Assembly (NCBI GenBank): GCA_035079385.1
Contig: JAVHKY010000001.1
Location: forward strand, 13,044,501-13,108,500
DNA from: Aspidiotus rigidus
Taxonomy: Eukaryota; Arthropoda; Insecta; Hemiptera; Diaspididae
Length of the DNA stretch: 64,000 nucleotides
Direction: 5' to 3'
Both the position numbers and the translations under genes were made by a program. Every line of letters begins with the position of its first letter. Position 1 is the stretch's first letter. The notes beneath the pieces are model-generated. The model saw only the letters and a list, made by a program, of their open reading frames with translations. It made no database searches and was not told the DNA's origin. Of the stretch, positions 47,479 to 58,759 are shown piece by piece.

Positions 47479-47757
47479 AACAGGGAACCTGTTCTATGTT
47501 TTTTTTTTTTTGAGAAATCTACCGTGCACCGTCTGGCCAAGAACTTGAAGAAATTTCGACTCTTGAACTATATGCTATGAGGGGCACTTGGACAAATATC
47601 GACTCGCGACCCGTATAATATATAATTAGAAGGGAGACTTACGGTGTCTTGAAGGAGCTACGCCAATTGGTGTACGGAGCATTGCATGTCCAGTTACTTG
47701 AAGGGGCTATTCATATCATGTATTATTATTTTCAACCCATAGGACAGATTCCCTGCG
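47479..47757. mobile_element. GAACC-family TIR element, about 280 bp
   Basis: The left end AACAGGGAACCTGTTCTATG (47479-47498) and right end CATAGGACAGATTCCCTGCG (47738-47757) are inverted copies. After the left end come a T-run, GAGAAATCTACCGTGCACCG and TCTGGCCAAG, which are nearly repeated at the left end of the next element (GAGAAATTTGCCGTGCGCCG). Two minisatellite units lie inside. No coding sequence. Confidence 0.6.
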
Positions 47758-47774
47758 TACGGAAGCCGTCGTGT

Positions 47775-50190
47775 TAACAGGGAACCTGTTTTATGGGGGG
47801 CTTTTTGAGAAATTTGCCGTGCGCCGTCCAGCGAAAAACTTGGAGAAGTTTCGACTCTCGAGTTATGTATAGGGGGGGGGGGGGGATTAAAAAAAAAATC
47901 GACTATCGAGCTGTATATGATAGGAAAGGGAGACTTGGAAAAATTTCGACTCTCGAGCTATGTATGATAGGGGAGGCTTGGAAAAATTTCGACTCATGAG
48001 CTATGTATGGAGGGGGGAGGGGGGATTTTAAAAAAATTTCGACTATCGAGCTATATATGATAGGAGAGGAACTTGGAAAAATTTCGACTGTCGAGCTATA
48101 TATGATAGGGGGGGGGGGGACTTGGAGAAATGTCGACTCTCGAGCTATGTATAATAGGGGGGAGGGGGATTTAAAAAAATTTCGACTGTCGAGCTATATA
48201 TGATAGAGGGAGAGAGAGACTTGGAATAATTTCGACTCTCGAGCTATGTATGATGGGGGGCGGGAGGACTTGAAAAATGTCGACTCTCGAACTATATATA
48301 ATGGGAGGGGGGCCTTGAAAACATTTCGTCTCTCAAACTATATATGATGGGGGGGGGGGAGGGGAACAGAGAAATTTCGACTCTCGAGTTATGTATGATA
48401 GGGGAGGCTTGGAAAAATTTCGACTCTTGAGCTATGTATGATAAGGGAGGGGGGGAGGGATTTAAAAAAAATGTCGACTATCAAGCTATATATGATGGGA
48501 GAGGAACTTGAAAAAATTTTGACTCTCGAGCTATATATGATAAGGGGGGGGGGGGAATTTATAACAAATTTCGACTATCGAGCTATATATGATAGGAGGG
48601 GGACTCGGAAAAATTTCGACTTTCGAGCTGTATATGATAGGGGGGGCGCCTTGGAAAAATTTCGACTCTTGAGCTATGTATGAAAAAAAAGGGGGGGTAT
48701 TTGGAAAAAATTTCGACTATCGAGCTATATATGATAGGGGGGAGACTTGGAAAAATTTCGACTGTCGAGCTATATATGATAGGACGGGAGGGGGGAGGGG
48801 GGAAACTTGAAAAAATGTTGACTCGCGAACTATGTATTTCGACTATCGAGCTATATATGATAGGAGAGGAACTTGGAAATATTTCGACTGTCGAGCTTAT
48901 GATAAATGGGGGGGGGGGGGGGGGAAGACTTGGAAAAATTGCGATTCTCGAGCTATGTATAATAGGGGGGAGTGGGATTAAAAAAAAAATTTCGACTATC
49001 GAGCTATATATGATATGGAGAGGAACTTCGAAAAATTCGACTTCCGAGCTATATATGATGGGGGGGGGGGGGATGGAAAAATTTCGACTCTCGAGCCATG
49101 TATGATGGGGGGGGGGGCGGGGGGACTTGAAAAATTTCGGCTTTCGAGCTATATATGATAGGGGGGCGCCTTGGAAAAATTTCGACTCTTGAGCTATGTA
49201 TGAAAAAAAAGGGGGGGCATTTGGAAACAATTTCGACTAACGAGCTATATATGATAGGAGGGGGACTTGGAAAAAGGTCGACTCTCGAGCTATATATGAT
49301 GGGGAGGGGGGGATTTAGAAAAAATTTCGACTATCGAGCTATATATGATAGGAGGGGGAGACTTGGAAAAATTTGGACTCTCGAGCTATATATGATAGGG
49401 GGGTTGGAAAAATTTCGACTCTTGAGCTATTTATGATAAGGGGGGGGGGGGATTTGGAAAAAATTTCGACTAACGAGTTATATATGATCGGAGGGGGACT
49501 TGGAAAAATTTCGATTTTTGAGCTATGTATGATAGGGGGGGGGGCGCCTTGGAAAAATTTCGACTCTTGAGCTATGTATGAAAAAAAAGGGGGGGCATTT
49601 GAAAACAGTTTCGACCATCGAGCTATATATGATAGGAGGGGGACTTGGAAAAATGTCGACTCTCGAGCTATATATGATGGGGAGGGGGGATTTGAAAAAA
49701 ATTTCGACTATCGAGCCATATATGATAGGAGGGGGAGACTTGGAAAAATTTGGACTCTCGAGCTATATATGATAGGGGGGTTGGAAAAATTTCGACTCTT
49801 GAGCTATTTATGATAAGGGGGGGGGGGGGATTTGGAAAAAATTTCGACTAACGAGTTATATATGATCGGAGGGGGACTTGGAAAAATTTCGATTCTTGAG
49901 CTATGTATGATAGGGGGGGGGGCGCCTTGGAAAAATTTCGACTCTTGAGCTATATATGATATGAAAGGGACTTGGAAAAATTTTAACTGTCGAGCTATCA
50001 TATATAGCTGGAGATTCGAGAAAAATTCAGACTCTCAAACTATATTGTAATAGGCTTATAGTGGGACTAGGACTTCTGTATACTAGCTTTATCTAGGTCT
50101 AGGCTTTCTTGAATGTTCAATACCAAATCCCATTTGACTCATAAAACAGATTCCCCGCGTTCGTCGTTTAACTTCGTTAAAGAAGCCGTC
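47775..50190. mobile_element. GAACC-family TIR element with expanded minisatellite
   Basis: The left end TAACAGGGAACCTGTTTTAT (from about 47775) pairs with the right end CATAAAACAGATTCCCCGCG (50140-50159). The right end continues outward as TTCGTCGTTTAACTTCGTTA and AAGAAGCCGTC, the inverse of the TTCTTCAACGGAGTTGAACG block before other left ends. The body is almost wholly minisatellite. This copy makes the outer end about 45 bp long. It encodes nothing plausible. Confidence 0.6.
47860..50045 (+). repeat. G-run minisatellite array, about 45-50 units of about 47 bp
   Basis: The unit is CTTGGAAAAATTTCGACTCT, then CGAGCTATATATGATAG and a G-run of 3 to 16 bases. Units vary by ATG/TATG and AAA/GGG substitutions. 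From 49166 a higher-order repeat appears: GCGCCTTGGAAAAATTTCGA recurs at 49166, 49544 and 49922, exactly 378 bases apart each time. This indicates recent duplication by unequal exchange or similar. Units keep frames open on both strands, giving spurious proteins of up to 215 codons. Confidence 0.92.
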
Positions 50191-50194
50191 ATTT

Positions 50195-50313
50195 TTTTTC
50201 CAAGTCCCCTTCTCATCTATGGCTCTAAGGTCAACATTTTTCCAAGTCCCTTTCCCATCTTACCTAGTTTGCCGGTTGCCGAATTTATCCCTTAACAAAA
50301 CAGGTTCCCTGTT
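50195..50313 (-). repeat. GAACC-family fragment with one right end
   Basis: Two inverted minisatellite words (TTTTTTTCCAAGTCCCCTTC and CCAAGTCCC) are followed by CAAAACAGGTTCCCTGTTGA at 50296-50315. This is a right end without its own left partner, perhaps an older copy that the neighbouring element joined. Confidence 0.5.
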
Positions 50314-50319
50314 GATAAA

Positions 50320-52890
50320 TTAATTCTTTGAGCGTTAAGAGGGGCTCCACATCTTCCTAAGTCCTCCCCCTTCGGTGTGATAAAGGATACCTAGGACGAA
50401 AAAGGTATAGAAATTTCATACGGACAACAAGAAATTCACTAACGAAGAAAAGATTTTTTTTTCGAACATAAGTCTTCATATTATTTTTATAAATTTTAGC
50501 AATTCCATCATTGAATATGTCATGGAAAGAAGAATTTCATAAGAAAAATTACTTCGTACGAATCGATTAACGAGACACTTCTTAGAAGTCATAGAGAAGT
50601 TATATGTACTTTAATAATTTTGCCAGTAAAGTCTCTATCCTCCTTTTACGTTAGAAAGAGAATTACTTCTTACGTCAGCTCAATCCATCTTCCTCCTCCT
50701 CTTTTACTTCTCGTCCTTCGAACAATGTTTGTTCATCTTCGTGAACATTTTTCAACAAAATCGATTTATTTGTTCGTTCTCTTCATTTCCTTATTTTTTT
50801 TTCTTCGTTAAAAGAGCCAATTAAAGAAATGTTCGCTCGAAGCGATCTTCTGCCATCATCGCACGACTGAATGGGAAAAGCTTGTGGTCGTAGCTAGAGA
50901 GCGTGCTGCGCTGCCGCGGAATTGAATGAAAATTATAAGCTACATAATATTGTGATGTCCTTAGGGATACACAGCTGCTTGCATCCGATTCTCTCAAACA
51001 GAGGCATCGGGTTACTCGGGTAGAAACAGTGTTTTAAACATGAATCTTCCTTTATACGGTGCATACTCGTACGCATCAGGTATACTCAATAAGTTCGATT
51101 GATGTCAAGGTTACTGCCCTTCATTGCTCATATTGAGCCTGAGGCTTTGAGACTCGATTATTATCGATAACCGCTGGAAGAAGCAAATCGTCGCCTTCTG
51201 GTCTCCTGTCCAGAATATCGATTTGCGAGGTACGCGCACCTTGGATTCCAATTTGCGAACATACGCCCCCAAAAACATTTTCCGCGTGTCATAATGATTG
51301 AGTATTAATTTTAAAAGACGATTAATTTTATCTAGCCTCCTCGTCGAAAAATTCTTCGCGTTCTTTGCGGTCGTACGTAATGCGCATCTAGGAGCTTTTT
51401 CTATTTTTGTCAGATTACACTTTGTATCCCAGTTTATTGTTTATCACTAAACTTTTGTATTAAAATATTCCAGCAGTACTCAACCAGGAGAATTGACCTA
51501 CGATTAGATGCTTTTCAACGCAGCAATGGAAACAATTCTCCCCGATCCTCTCGGCAACGCTCATTAATCTGGATCGCGACAATATTTATTTGAGCTGTGA
51601 ATTACGTAGTTAGTCGTGGTCTTTAAAAAATTTGTTATAATCTTTCTAGCTTGCATTTGCCGTTTATTCGAGCAATCTGAACACTATATGGAAGGCCTAC
51701 ATCACTCGTTCGTCTCTTAGTCAAATCTTTTCTCGATGTTGTTTGTTTTTCGTGCATTCTTATTGATACACCATACACGATAAATAACAACTAAATACGC
51801 GCTCGCCGACACTTTCTTCATTGAATTAATTGTTACGCTCTTTGGTCGCACAATATCCTTGTTCAATCTCACCTTAGGTACGGCTTCGACAGCGTTCGTA
51901 GAAATATTCAACGGCATTTATACAGCACCGACTGCATACTTTACAGTGCCACCACGATACGTTACAACAAATACTGCAATCATGTGAGTCATATCTCGTA
52001 CCGTACCAACAACTTGTAATGGTAGTTCCTACGAGTATATTTTAAAACAATCGAGTATGAAGAGCAATACAAATAATCCTGTCGCGGGAAATGGTTAACA
52101 TGACGAAAGTGCGGATAGAACATACGAAGTTCTATTATTGAAATCAACTTTTAGAATATTGAATCAGGTCGAGTATGTACTTTCTGTGAACGCATTCACT
52201 TTCTTTATTTTCTTCCGTCTTCCATCTTCAATAATGCGCGCCAGCTTAAGTATATTACACTCGTGTAAAACTTCAATTACAAATTTAAATAGTTTAAATA
52301 TTCATCGGTGTGAAAAGAAGGCGGATTCATCGAAGGCGCGCGGTTTTTTATCGGCACCTGTATGGGCTTCGTGTAATACATTATAGTGCTTGCACCGCTA
52401 TGTGCGTTTATAAATTCAAGAATCGAAGCATTAGGTGAAATTGTCGCGTTAAGTTGTGCCCCTAGGGTACATGATCTTGTAAACGTTCAGCTGCGATGGT
52501 TTATTAAATTTGTCGTCGTTGTCGATTCGAGATTATTTGAGGCAAATCTTACTCAAGTTATCGCATTTCTGTCTCAAAATTTGTTGTACGTGCAGTCAGA
52601 GAGATTGAACCAGTGTACTCGTAGGTAAGCTTAAGAGTAAGGGCCACTAGCTGTGAAAACGTGATCCCAATCATGGAATATGACATGAGAGCAGAAGCCC
52701 GAACCAACAGTGCGAACCAAAACAGATCAAAAGCTTTGTTCAAAGAAAACGATGTACCTGTCAATGAAAGGACACTTGAGATGAACCCGGTAGCACCGAA
52801 ATTCGGGTCTAGGACAATTCGCCAGAGGCGATTCGACCAAAAAAGAAAGCTCACAGCCCACGTGGTGAACTGCTCGGAGTTGCCCTCATT
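50320..52890. other. No recognised gene
   Basis: Apparently unique DNA with CpG-containing stretches and no recognised frame, RNA gene or repeat. Several short frames of 60-80 codons show no family features. Confidence 0.35.
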
Positions 52891-52894
52891 AACT

Positions 52895-53660
52895 TCGTTA
52901 ATGGAGGCAAACGGGGAACCTGTTTTATGGGAGCCATTAGTGTGTATTGTCATTCCTATACAGCTTGAACTTTGTTCTTCACCACCTTGATGTATTTTCC
53001 TCATCATAAGTAAATAAATAAATGGAATAAAAATTTATTTAATTTAATAAATTAAAAAAAAAAAGTGTTTCTTTTTTTTTTAAACAATTTTGTTTGAAAC
53101 ATCGCAACTCCGGGTAAGTACGATGAACATATTTGTGAAATTCATAACAGTTTCAGCTAGTTAAGATTTAGAATAATATGTGGCAGGGAACCTGTTTTAT
53201 GGGGATCTATGACGTCATCACATTGTAACGTCACAAGCTTGACCTACGACATCATCAAACTGTGACGTCACAGGCCTCGCCTCCAAGCTATATTATGATA
53301 GGAGGGAGACATGGACAAATTTCGACCTCCGAGACATGTATGATAGGAGGGGAACTTGGAAAAGATCTCACAGGTTCTTCAACGGAGTTGAACGAAGTGT
53401 GGCAGGGAACCATTTTTATGCGGCATGTGGGATCCAAAAAATGCAGATTGTGACGTCCCAAGGCTGACCTATAAGCCATCGAATTGTGACATGGCAGGCC
53501 CCGACCATCAAATTATATTATGATAAGGGGAAATGAACAAAAAAGTGATCTACGACATCATCAGATTGAGACGTCACAAGCTTGACCTACGATATCATCA
53601 AACTGTGACGTCACAGGCCCCACCTCCAAGGTATATATGATAGGAGGGGGACTTTTAATT
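52895..53660. repeat. Clustered GAACC-family left ends and TGACGTCA modules
   Basis: Three left ends occur: TTAACTTCGTTAATGG with GGGGAACCTGTTTTATGGGA (52889-52930), GGCAGGGAACCTGTTTTATG (53181-53200), and GGTTCTTCAACGGAGTTGAA with GGCAGGGAACCATTTTTATG (53372-53420). Between them are TGACGTCA/GTGACGTCACAGGCC modules and single minisatellite words (GATAGGAGGGAGACATGG, GATAGGAGGGGGACTT). No matching right ends are seen, so these are truncated copies. Confidence 0.6.
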
Positions 53661-53696
53661 TTGTGCGGTTTTGTAAAGTTTTGTATGATATTATAT

Positions 53697-54326
53697 CTAA
53701 TCGAACCAGCGAGTCATCACGATGGCCTCGGACCCCTCTTCAATGCTATGACCACTAGTGATTAGATGGTCCGCAAACGCCGATTCACCCATAGTCTTCT
53801 TTTCCCACGCCTTCCTATGTTCAGCGACTCTAATTTGCAGCTGATGGCCTGTCTCGCCGATGTAAATTCCATTACAATCTTTACACTCAACTTTATACAC
53901 ACCACTCCTCTCGACCAGTTGGATGGGGTCTTTTAGCCTAACCAATAAGCTTTCTATGGTATTGGGGTTGTAATACACAGACCGAAAACCGAAGGGGCGT
54001 AGGACACGACCCAATTGAGATGACAACTGCCCCAAGAACGGGAGCCTTATGCAGCGCTCTCTACTGTTTAGGGTCGGATTGCGGGGGAGGGAGGTGGTGG
54101 AATCGAGGAACTTTCGAGTAACTTTCCTTTGGATCATAAGGTCAATGTCCAAGTTGACCTTGTTCACTCTGGCCAAGGGCTTTATAGTTATACCTCCTTG
54201 TGGAAGGCTGACTAATTGAGAGAAATACTAGTCAGTCGATGGATTAAGCTGTTAAATCCAACATATTTATGGGCTACAGGGCAACAAGATTTTGCGTGGA
54301 CAGTAATATCGGTCGCAGTATCAATC
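53697..54326 (-). pseudogene. Penelope-like element, family B, RT end and GIY-YIG
   Basis: The minus-strand frame 53697..54176 keeps FLDSTTSLPRNPTLNSRE and a well-preserved endonuclease: SGVYKVECKDCNGIYIGETG, then QLQIRVAEHRKA and FADHLITSGHSIEEGSEA. Both GIY and YIG tyrosines, the Cys pair before YIG and the following Arg and His are present. Upstream, across a frameshift, DTATDITVHA and FNSLIHRL extend to about 54326. After GSEA the sequence jumps to the last residues of the protein (compare 56190), a small internal deletion of about 160 bp. It lies head to head with the plus-strand copy that starts at 54327. Confidence 0.83.
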
Positions 54327-56225
54327 TATTAGAGAAAGGGTTGAAGTTCGGGTTACCCCCTCTTAATAATAGTAATGCTTTGGCTAATATTGTTGACGAC
54401 CTGGACCAGGGGTAATACTAAAAAAAATTGTGCTGCTCTTGTCCGCAATACCCCCCTCCCTCGCATAAACAATTACACAATTGAGGTGATTAAGGGAATA
54501 GAGAGGAGGGTCAGAGAGGAGGGCTTAATCATCACGCAGGCTGACAAAAGTAATGCCATTGTCGTGATGGAGAAGTCCTCCTACGTCTCCAAGGTCTATG
54601 ACGTTCCCGGCCAGTGTGGTGCTAAGGAAAACGACAGTTTCAATTTTCCTAAACACGTAAAAGAAGTTAGACGTGTGATAAACAAGTGTGAATTTCTTAT
54701 TAAAACTCCCTCGCTTAAAAGATTGCTCCTGGAGCCCAACCCTGTATCTCCCCTCTTGTATGGGCTACCAAATGTCCATAAAAAAGATAATCCGATGCGT
54801 CCAGTCGTATCCTTTATGTCCTCCCCACGTACACACTGACGAAATTTTTGGACCGATGGTTTAAATCGAGAGTTGACCATGAGTCACCTTACTCGGTGAA
54901 AAATTCGGTCTCCTTGGCTGATAGGCTTAAGGATAATATTCTTCGGCTGGGATCGACCCTGTGTTCATTTGATGTGGTCGGCCTGTTCCCCAATAACCCC
55001 AGAGCAACCGCCACGCAACATATGGGAGACCTTTTGATTCAAACAAATGTTCGCCAAGAAGAATTGGGTGAATTTTTCAATCTCCTCAATATTTGTTGGT
55101 CTCCCAATTATTGCAAATTCGATAACAAGTTTTTTGAGTTTCCTGAAGAGGTTGGAATACCCATCGGTTCTCCTTTGGGTTCTCTCATTTCGGAGGTCTT
55201 TATGTCTAAGTTTGAGCTCGATTTGTTCTCCTCTGCCAGTGCGTATTTAGATCAGATTTATTATTGGCACAGGTATGGCGACGTTGTGTTGTGTACGTGG
55301 ACTGGTCCCCGAGAGCTCCTTTTGGAGTTTCTCCAGTATCTAAATAATCAATATCCTTCTGTAAAATTTACTTTAGAAATCGGTGGCGCATCTATTAATT
55401 ACTTGGATTTGACGATCTCTGATAGAGACGGTATGCATGAATTCGCCATATACAGGAAAGATACGGCTGTCTACGGAAAATCTTGTTGCCCTGTAGCCCA
55501 TAAATATTCTGGACTTAACAGCTTAATCCATCGACTGGCCAGTATTCCTCTCAATCAGTCAGCCTTCCACAAGAAGGTATTAACTATAAAGCACATGACC
55601 AGAGTGAACAAGGTCAAGTTAGACATTGACCTTATGATCCACAGGAAAGTTACTTGAAAATGCCTCGATTCCACCACCTCCCTCCCCCGCAATCCGACCC
55701 TAAACAGTAGAGAGCGCTGCATAAGGCTCCCGTTCTTGGGGCAGTTGTCATCTCATTTGGGTCGTGTCCTACGCCCCTTCGGTTTCCGGCCTGTGTATTT
55801 CAACCCCAATACCATAAAAAGTTTATTGGTTAGGCTGAAAGACCCCATCCAACTGGTCGAGAGGAGTGGTGTGTATAAAGTTCAGTGTAAGCATTCTAAC
55901 GGAGTTTGTATCAGCGAGACAGGCCGTCAGCTGCAAATTAGAATCGCTGAACATAGGAAGGCGCGGGAAAAGAAGAATATGGGTGAATTGGCGTTTGCGG
56001 ACCATCTAATCAGTAGCGGCCATGGCATTAAAGAGGGGTCCGAGGTCCTCCTCTACAGATAAAACGGGTACTCGAAGCGTAAAGCGCTAGAACACATAGA
56101 AATAATCTGTCATTTAAATAACGACGACCTTAATGTGCTCAGCAGGTATATACCTGATGAGGGGTTGATTGAACTAGTATACAAGTATGATTCACATCGT
56201 GATGACTCGCTGGTTCAATCCTGAT
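54327..56225 (+). pseudogene. Penelope-like element, family B, nearly full RT plus GIY-YIG
   Basis: The copy runs from LLEKGLKFGLPPLNN through IITQADKSNAIVVMEKSS and GLPNVHKKDNPMRPVVSF, then a frameshift at about 54835. LCSFDVVGLFPNNP and VGIPIGSPLGSLISE follow. The RT box now reads YGDVVL (about 55273), losing the second catalytic Asp of YVDD. A TGA stop at 55655 and a frameshift separate the endonuclease: SGVYKVQCKHSNGVCISET has the YIG motif changed to CIS. The tail YIPDEGLIELVYKYDSHRDD reaches 56221. It is the most complete family B copy and lacks only the N-terminal section, but both catalytic centres are damaged. Confidence 0.87.
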
Positions 56226-56282
56226 TTCCTCGTATGTTTCTGGTTTACAGCCGGAGTTGGTTCAGTCGCTTTCAAGTCTCCG

Positions 56283-56313
56283 TTGACAATGATTGCTTAA
56301 TCGAAAGCGCTTC
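56283..56313 (+). ncRNA. Decayed hammerhead-like motif, family B end
   Basis: TTGACAATGATTGCTTAATC followed by GAAAGCGCTTC lines up with the family A motif at 35632. GATT, GCTT and AATC can form stem II, and GAAA is followed by GCGC and a TTC cleavage-like position. The core shows more departures than in family A. It lies about 60 bases after the PLE stop, as expected for a PLE end region. Confidence 0.3.
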
Positions 56314-56329
56314 GGTGTCGTTAAACTTC

Positions 56330-57470
56330 TGTGGCATGCTTCTTCTTTTTCTCCCGGTCCCACAAATTGAACACTTCCATTGTCATAGCCCGTCGCCTGG
56401 ATCACCTTGGGTGATCGAAAACAAACTTCTAAAGATGAGCATAGGTATTTGAGGAAGGGGATCTCGACTTGGTCAGGAAATTTTGAAAAATTTCTGATTC
56501 CGAGCTAGGAAGCTAATTGTGGAATCGAAGGAAGAGAAGACTCTGACAAACGTTTTTGTAGATAAGCACAGGTATTTGAGGAAAGTTCTCTGACCCAAGA
56601 GACCTAAAAACAGAAGTATAGAACTCAATACGACGGTGTTTTTGTTTCACTTTGGTTTCATTACATCGTGCATAGATGAACAATATTCTTTAGAACGTAT
56701 CGTTTTCATACGTGCTCAAAACAAGTGCGAAGGTCTGAATGTGGTCAGCGCCCGCCGATATAGCCGCTCTTCATTAATTTGTTCTAATTGCGAAGAATAT
56801 GTCAATACACGATTATCGCGTTTTGTTTTATGGATACAACAAACGCGAGCGAAACACATACACACGTCATAAATTTAAACACAACGCTAACACCGGAGCA
56901 ATAAAGACCCGGCGACACCGAATATTTATAGCAAATGTTGACCGCCTTATACCTTTAGGGAATAATATAATGTCATTTGCACATTCGATATATTACAGTG
57001 GATTACATGATAGGCTCGCACTATAGCACGCGGAACCGATCCGTGCACGGTAGTATAACGCCTAATTAGTCGACAACACTGTAAATCGTCCTTTTCACTA
57101 GAAAGGATGCATTGTGTAAAATCGGTAAGTGTTCAGAATTACGCGATGCCGAAGCAGTGAAACGTGAACTGATGACGGAAAGAGGATGAAAGCGGACGGA
57201 CGGACGGACGTCCGCAGATAACTACAGGCAGGTATCGTTGATCCGAAACAATGGAATATCGGAGAATTGACGAACGTGAATGAAAGAAGCTAATGAAGAG
57301 ATCACAGTTCAGGCTTATAAGGTAAGTATATGTCATTAATGACGATGATATCATCCACGGACGATGTATTTGTGTTCGTTTCTTCACCCAGAGATTCAGT
57401 CATCCCTTACCCCGGATATCAATCAAATTCAAGGGACATATTCGTTACTTCTTTGATTTTAACGAGATAT
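56330..57470. other. No recognised gene
   Basis: The first part may still be family B end sequence, but I have no second copy to define its limit. A GGACGGACGGACGGACGTCC run lies at about 57195. Otherwise nothing is recognised. Confidence 0.35.
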
Positions 57471-57474
57471 TTCG

Positions 57475-57840
57475 TACACAATGAAGATAGCATCCTGCGC
57501 ATCCGAAAGATGCACTACTTGAAAGAAACTCTCATCGGCGATACTTCAACAGTACTGCGAAACATCTCGGGTTACCATGAGGCCATTGAACACGTACTGT
57601 CAAAGTATGACAACAATCGAGTCATAAGTCATATACACTTGTCCGATTTTTACGGTTTGGAGAAAATCAAATCCGATAGTGAGCTACAAAATTTCCTCGA
57701 TTGTTTTGACGGTCCATTACGAGGCTTACGTTCCTGTGGTGAAGACACCAATCAGTGGACTACCGTGTTATCGTTTTGGTTGTACTCGAAATTAGATATT
57801 CGCAGCTCTGTGAAGAGGGAAATTAAGAAGATAAAGACAG
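57475..57840 (+). pseudogene. BEL/Pao-type gag fragment (DUF1759-like)
   Basis: Within an open frame lie MHYLKETLIGDTSTVLRNIS, EHVLSKYDNNRVISHIHLSD and LRSCGEDTNQWTTVLSFWLY, then SKLDIRSSVKREI. The pattern (F/M)HYLK..L.G.A, then L..RYDN.R, then L..LGE.TD.W, then SKLD...R..W is typical of BEL/Pao LTR-retrotransposon gag (DUF1759). No protease, RT or LTR is present nearby. The frame continues without a stop into an R1-like ORF2 tail, so the piece is part of a chimera or a nested insertion. Confidence 0.65.
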
Positions 57841-57889
57841 ACACGGAGCCAGCGGAAGACCAGGATAACGTTGGTGAATTGCAAGAGAG

Positions 57890-58690
57890 CCGCAAGACCC
57901 CTCCCAATGTCAATAATTTTAGGGCAGTGATGTCATTCAAGTACCTAGGTGTGATACTGGACAACGGTCTTGATTGGCTAAGCCACCTCCAAGCTATGTA
58001 TGAGTAAGAAGCAGTGCTGATACCTAAATTGCGCTCTATCGTCAGGAACACGTTTGGGTATAGTACTGAAGTACGTCGAGTAATGCTAAGCGGCACAATA
58101 GGAGTACAATTGATGTGACTGAATATACAGCACTGCAGTAACACAACGCCTGATAGTGATGTGCTACGGACGGCTCTATCGTACTGTATCGTACCTTCCG
58201 GCCACGGTGATAACAGGCTGGCTTCAAATAAGATACACAATTGCTACAAGAGCTATCTTGTGGACCTCAAAGAGAGGGAAGATGCTGTTAGGTCCCACAA
58301 AAGCAGATAGACCGCCTGCCAAGGTTGATGTGGCTGAAAAATCGTTGAAAAGATGGAATGACTCTAGGGCAGCAGGCAAGAATGGTCTATGGACTGGAGA
58401 GTTTTTGCCAAATGCGAACGAGCACAGGAACCCAACAAGCTTCATGCTGGGTATGACATTGTCAGGTCATGGTAGAGCGCTTCTCAGCTTACAGAAAAAG
58501 AATAGAAAAGCGACCTCTGCCACATGCGAATGCGGCGGCAGAGGCTCAGAACATCAGAAATGTCTATAAGGAATGCCAAAATTATTTGCTTAGAGGGAAG
58601 GGACAGTCCCGAGAGGTTTGCGACATACCTCATAACTGCTACAGAGCTGCTGTGGAAGAATGAAGTACGCAGCACACGACAAAGACAAAG
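57890..58690 (+). pseudogene. R1-like non-LTR ORF2 C-terminal region
   Basis: FRAVMSFKYLGVILDNGLDW begins the thumb-like region after the RT. TFGYSTEVRRVMLSGTIG (across a frameshift) follows, then ASFMLGMTLSGHGRALLSLQ-like sequence (near 58440) and TCECGGRGSEH, the C-terminal Cys/His region. The motif order equals that in the insertion at 12740-13399, but the sequences differ greatly, so it is another R1-like family. Several frameshifts occur. It is continuous in frame with BEL/Pao gag upstream up to 58007. Confidence 0.65.
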
Positions 58691-58759
58691 AATCTAGATA
58701 AAAGAGTCATAATCAAAGACCAAGAATGGAGATCACCATGAGGCAATGAAGGAAATCTA

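Noticed and set aside
48583..49230. 215-codon minus-strand frame rich in Pro, Ser, Ile and Tyr (also 48680..49105 and 49155..49436 on plus)
   Set aside because: These frames are translations of the minisatellite; units without stops keep several frames open on both strands. No start context, splice sites or family.
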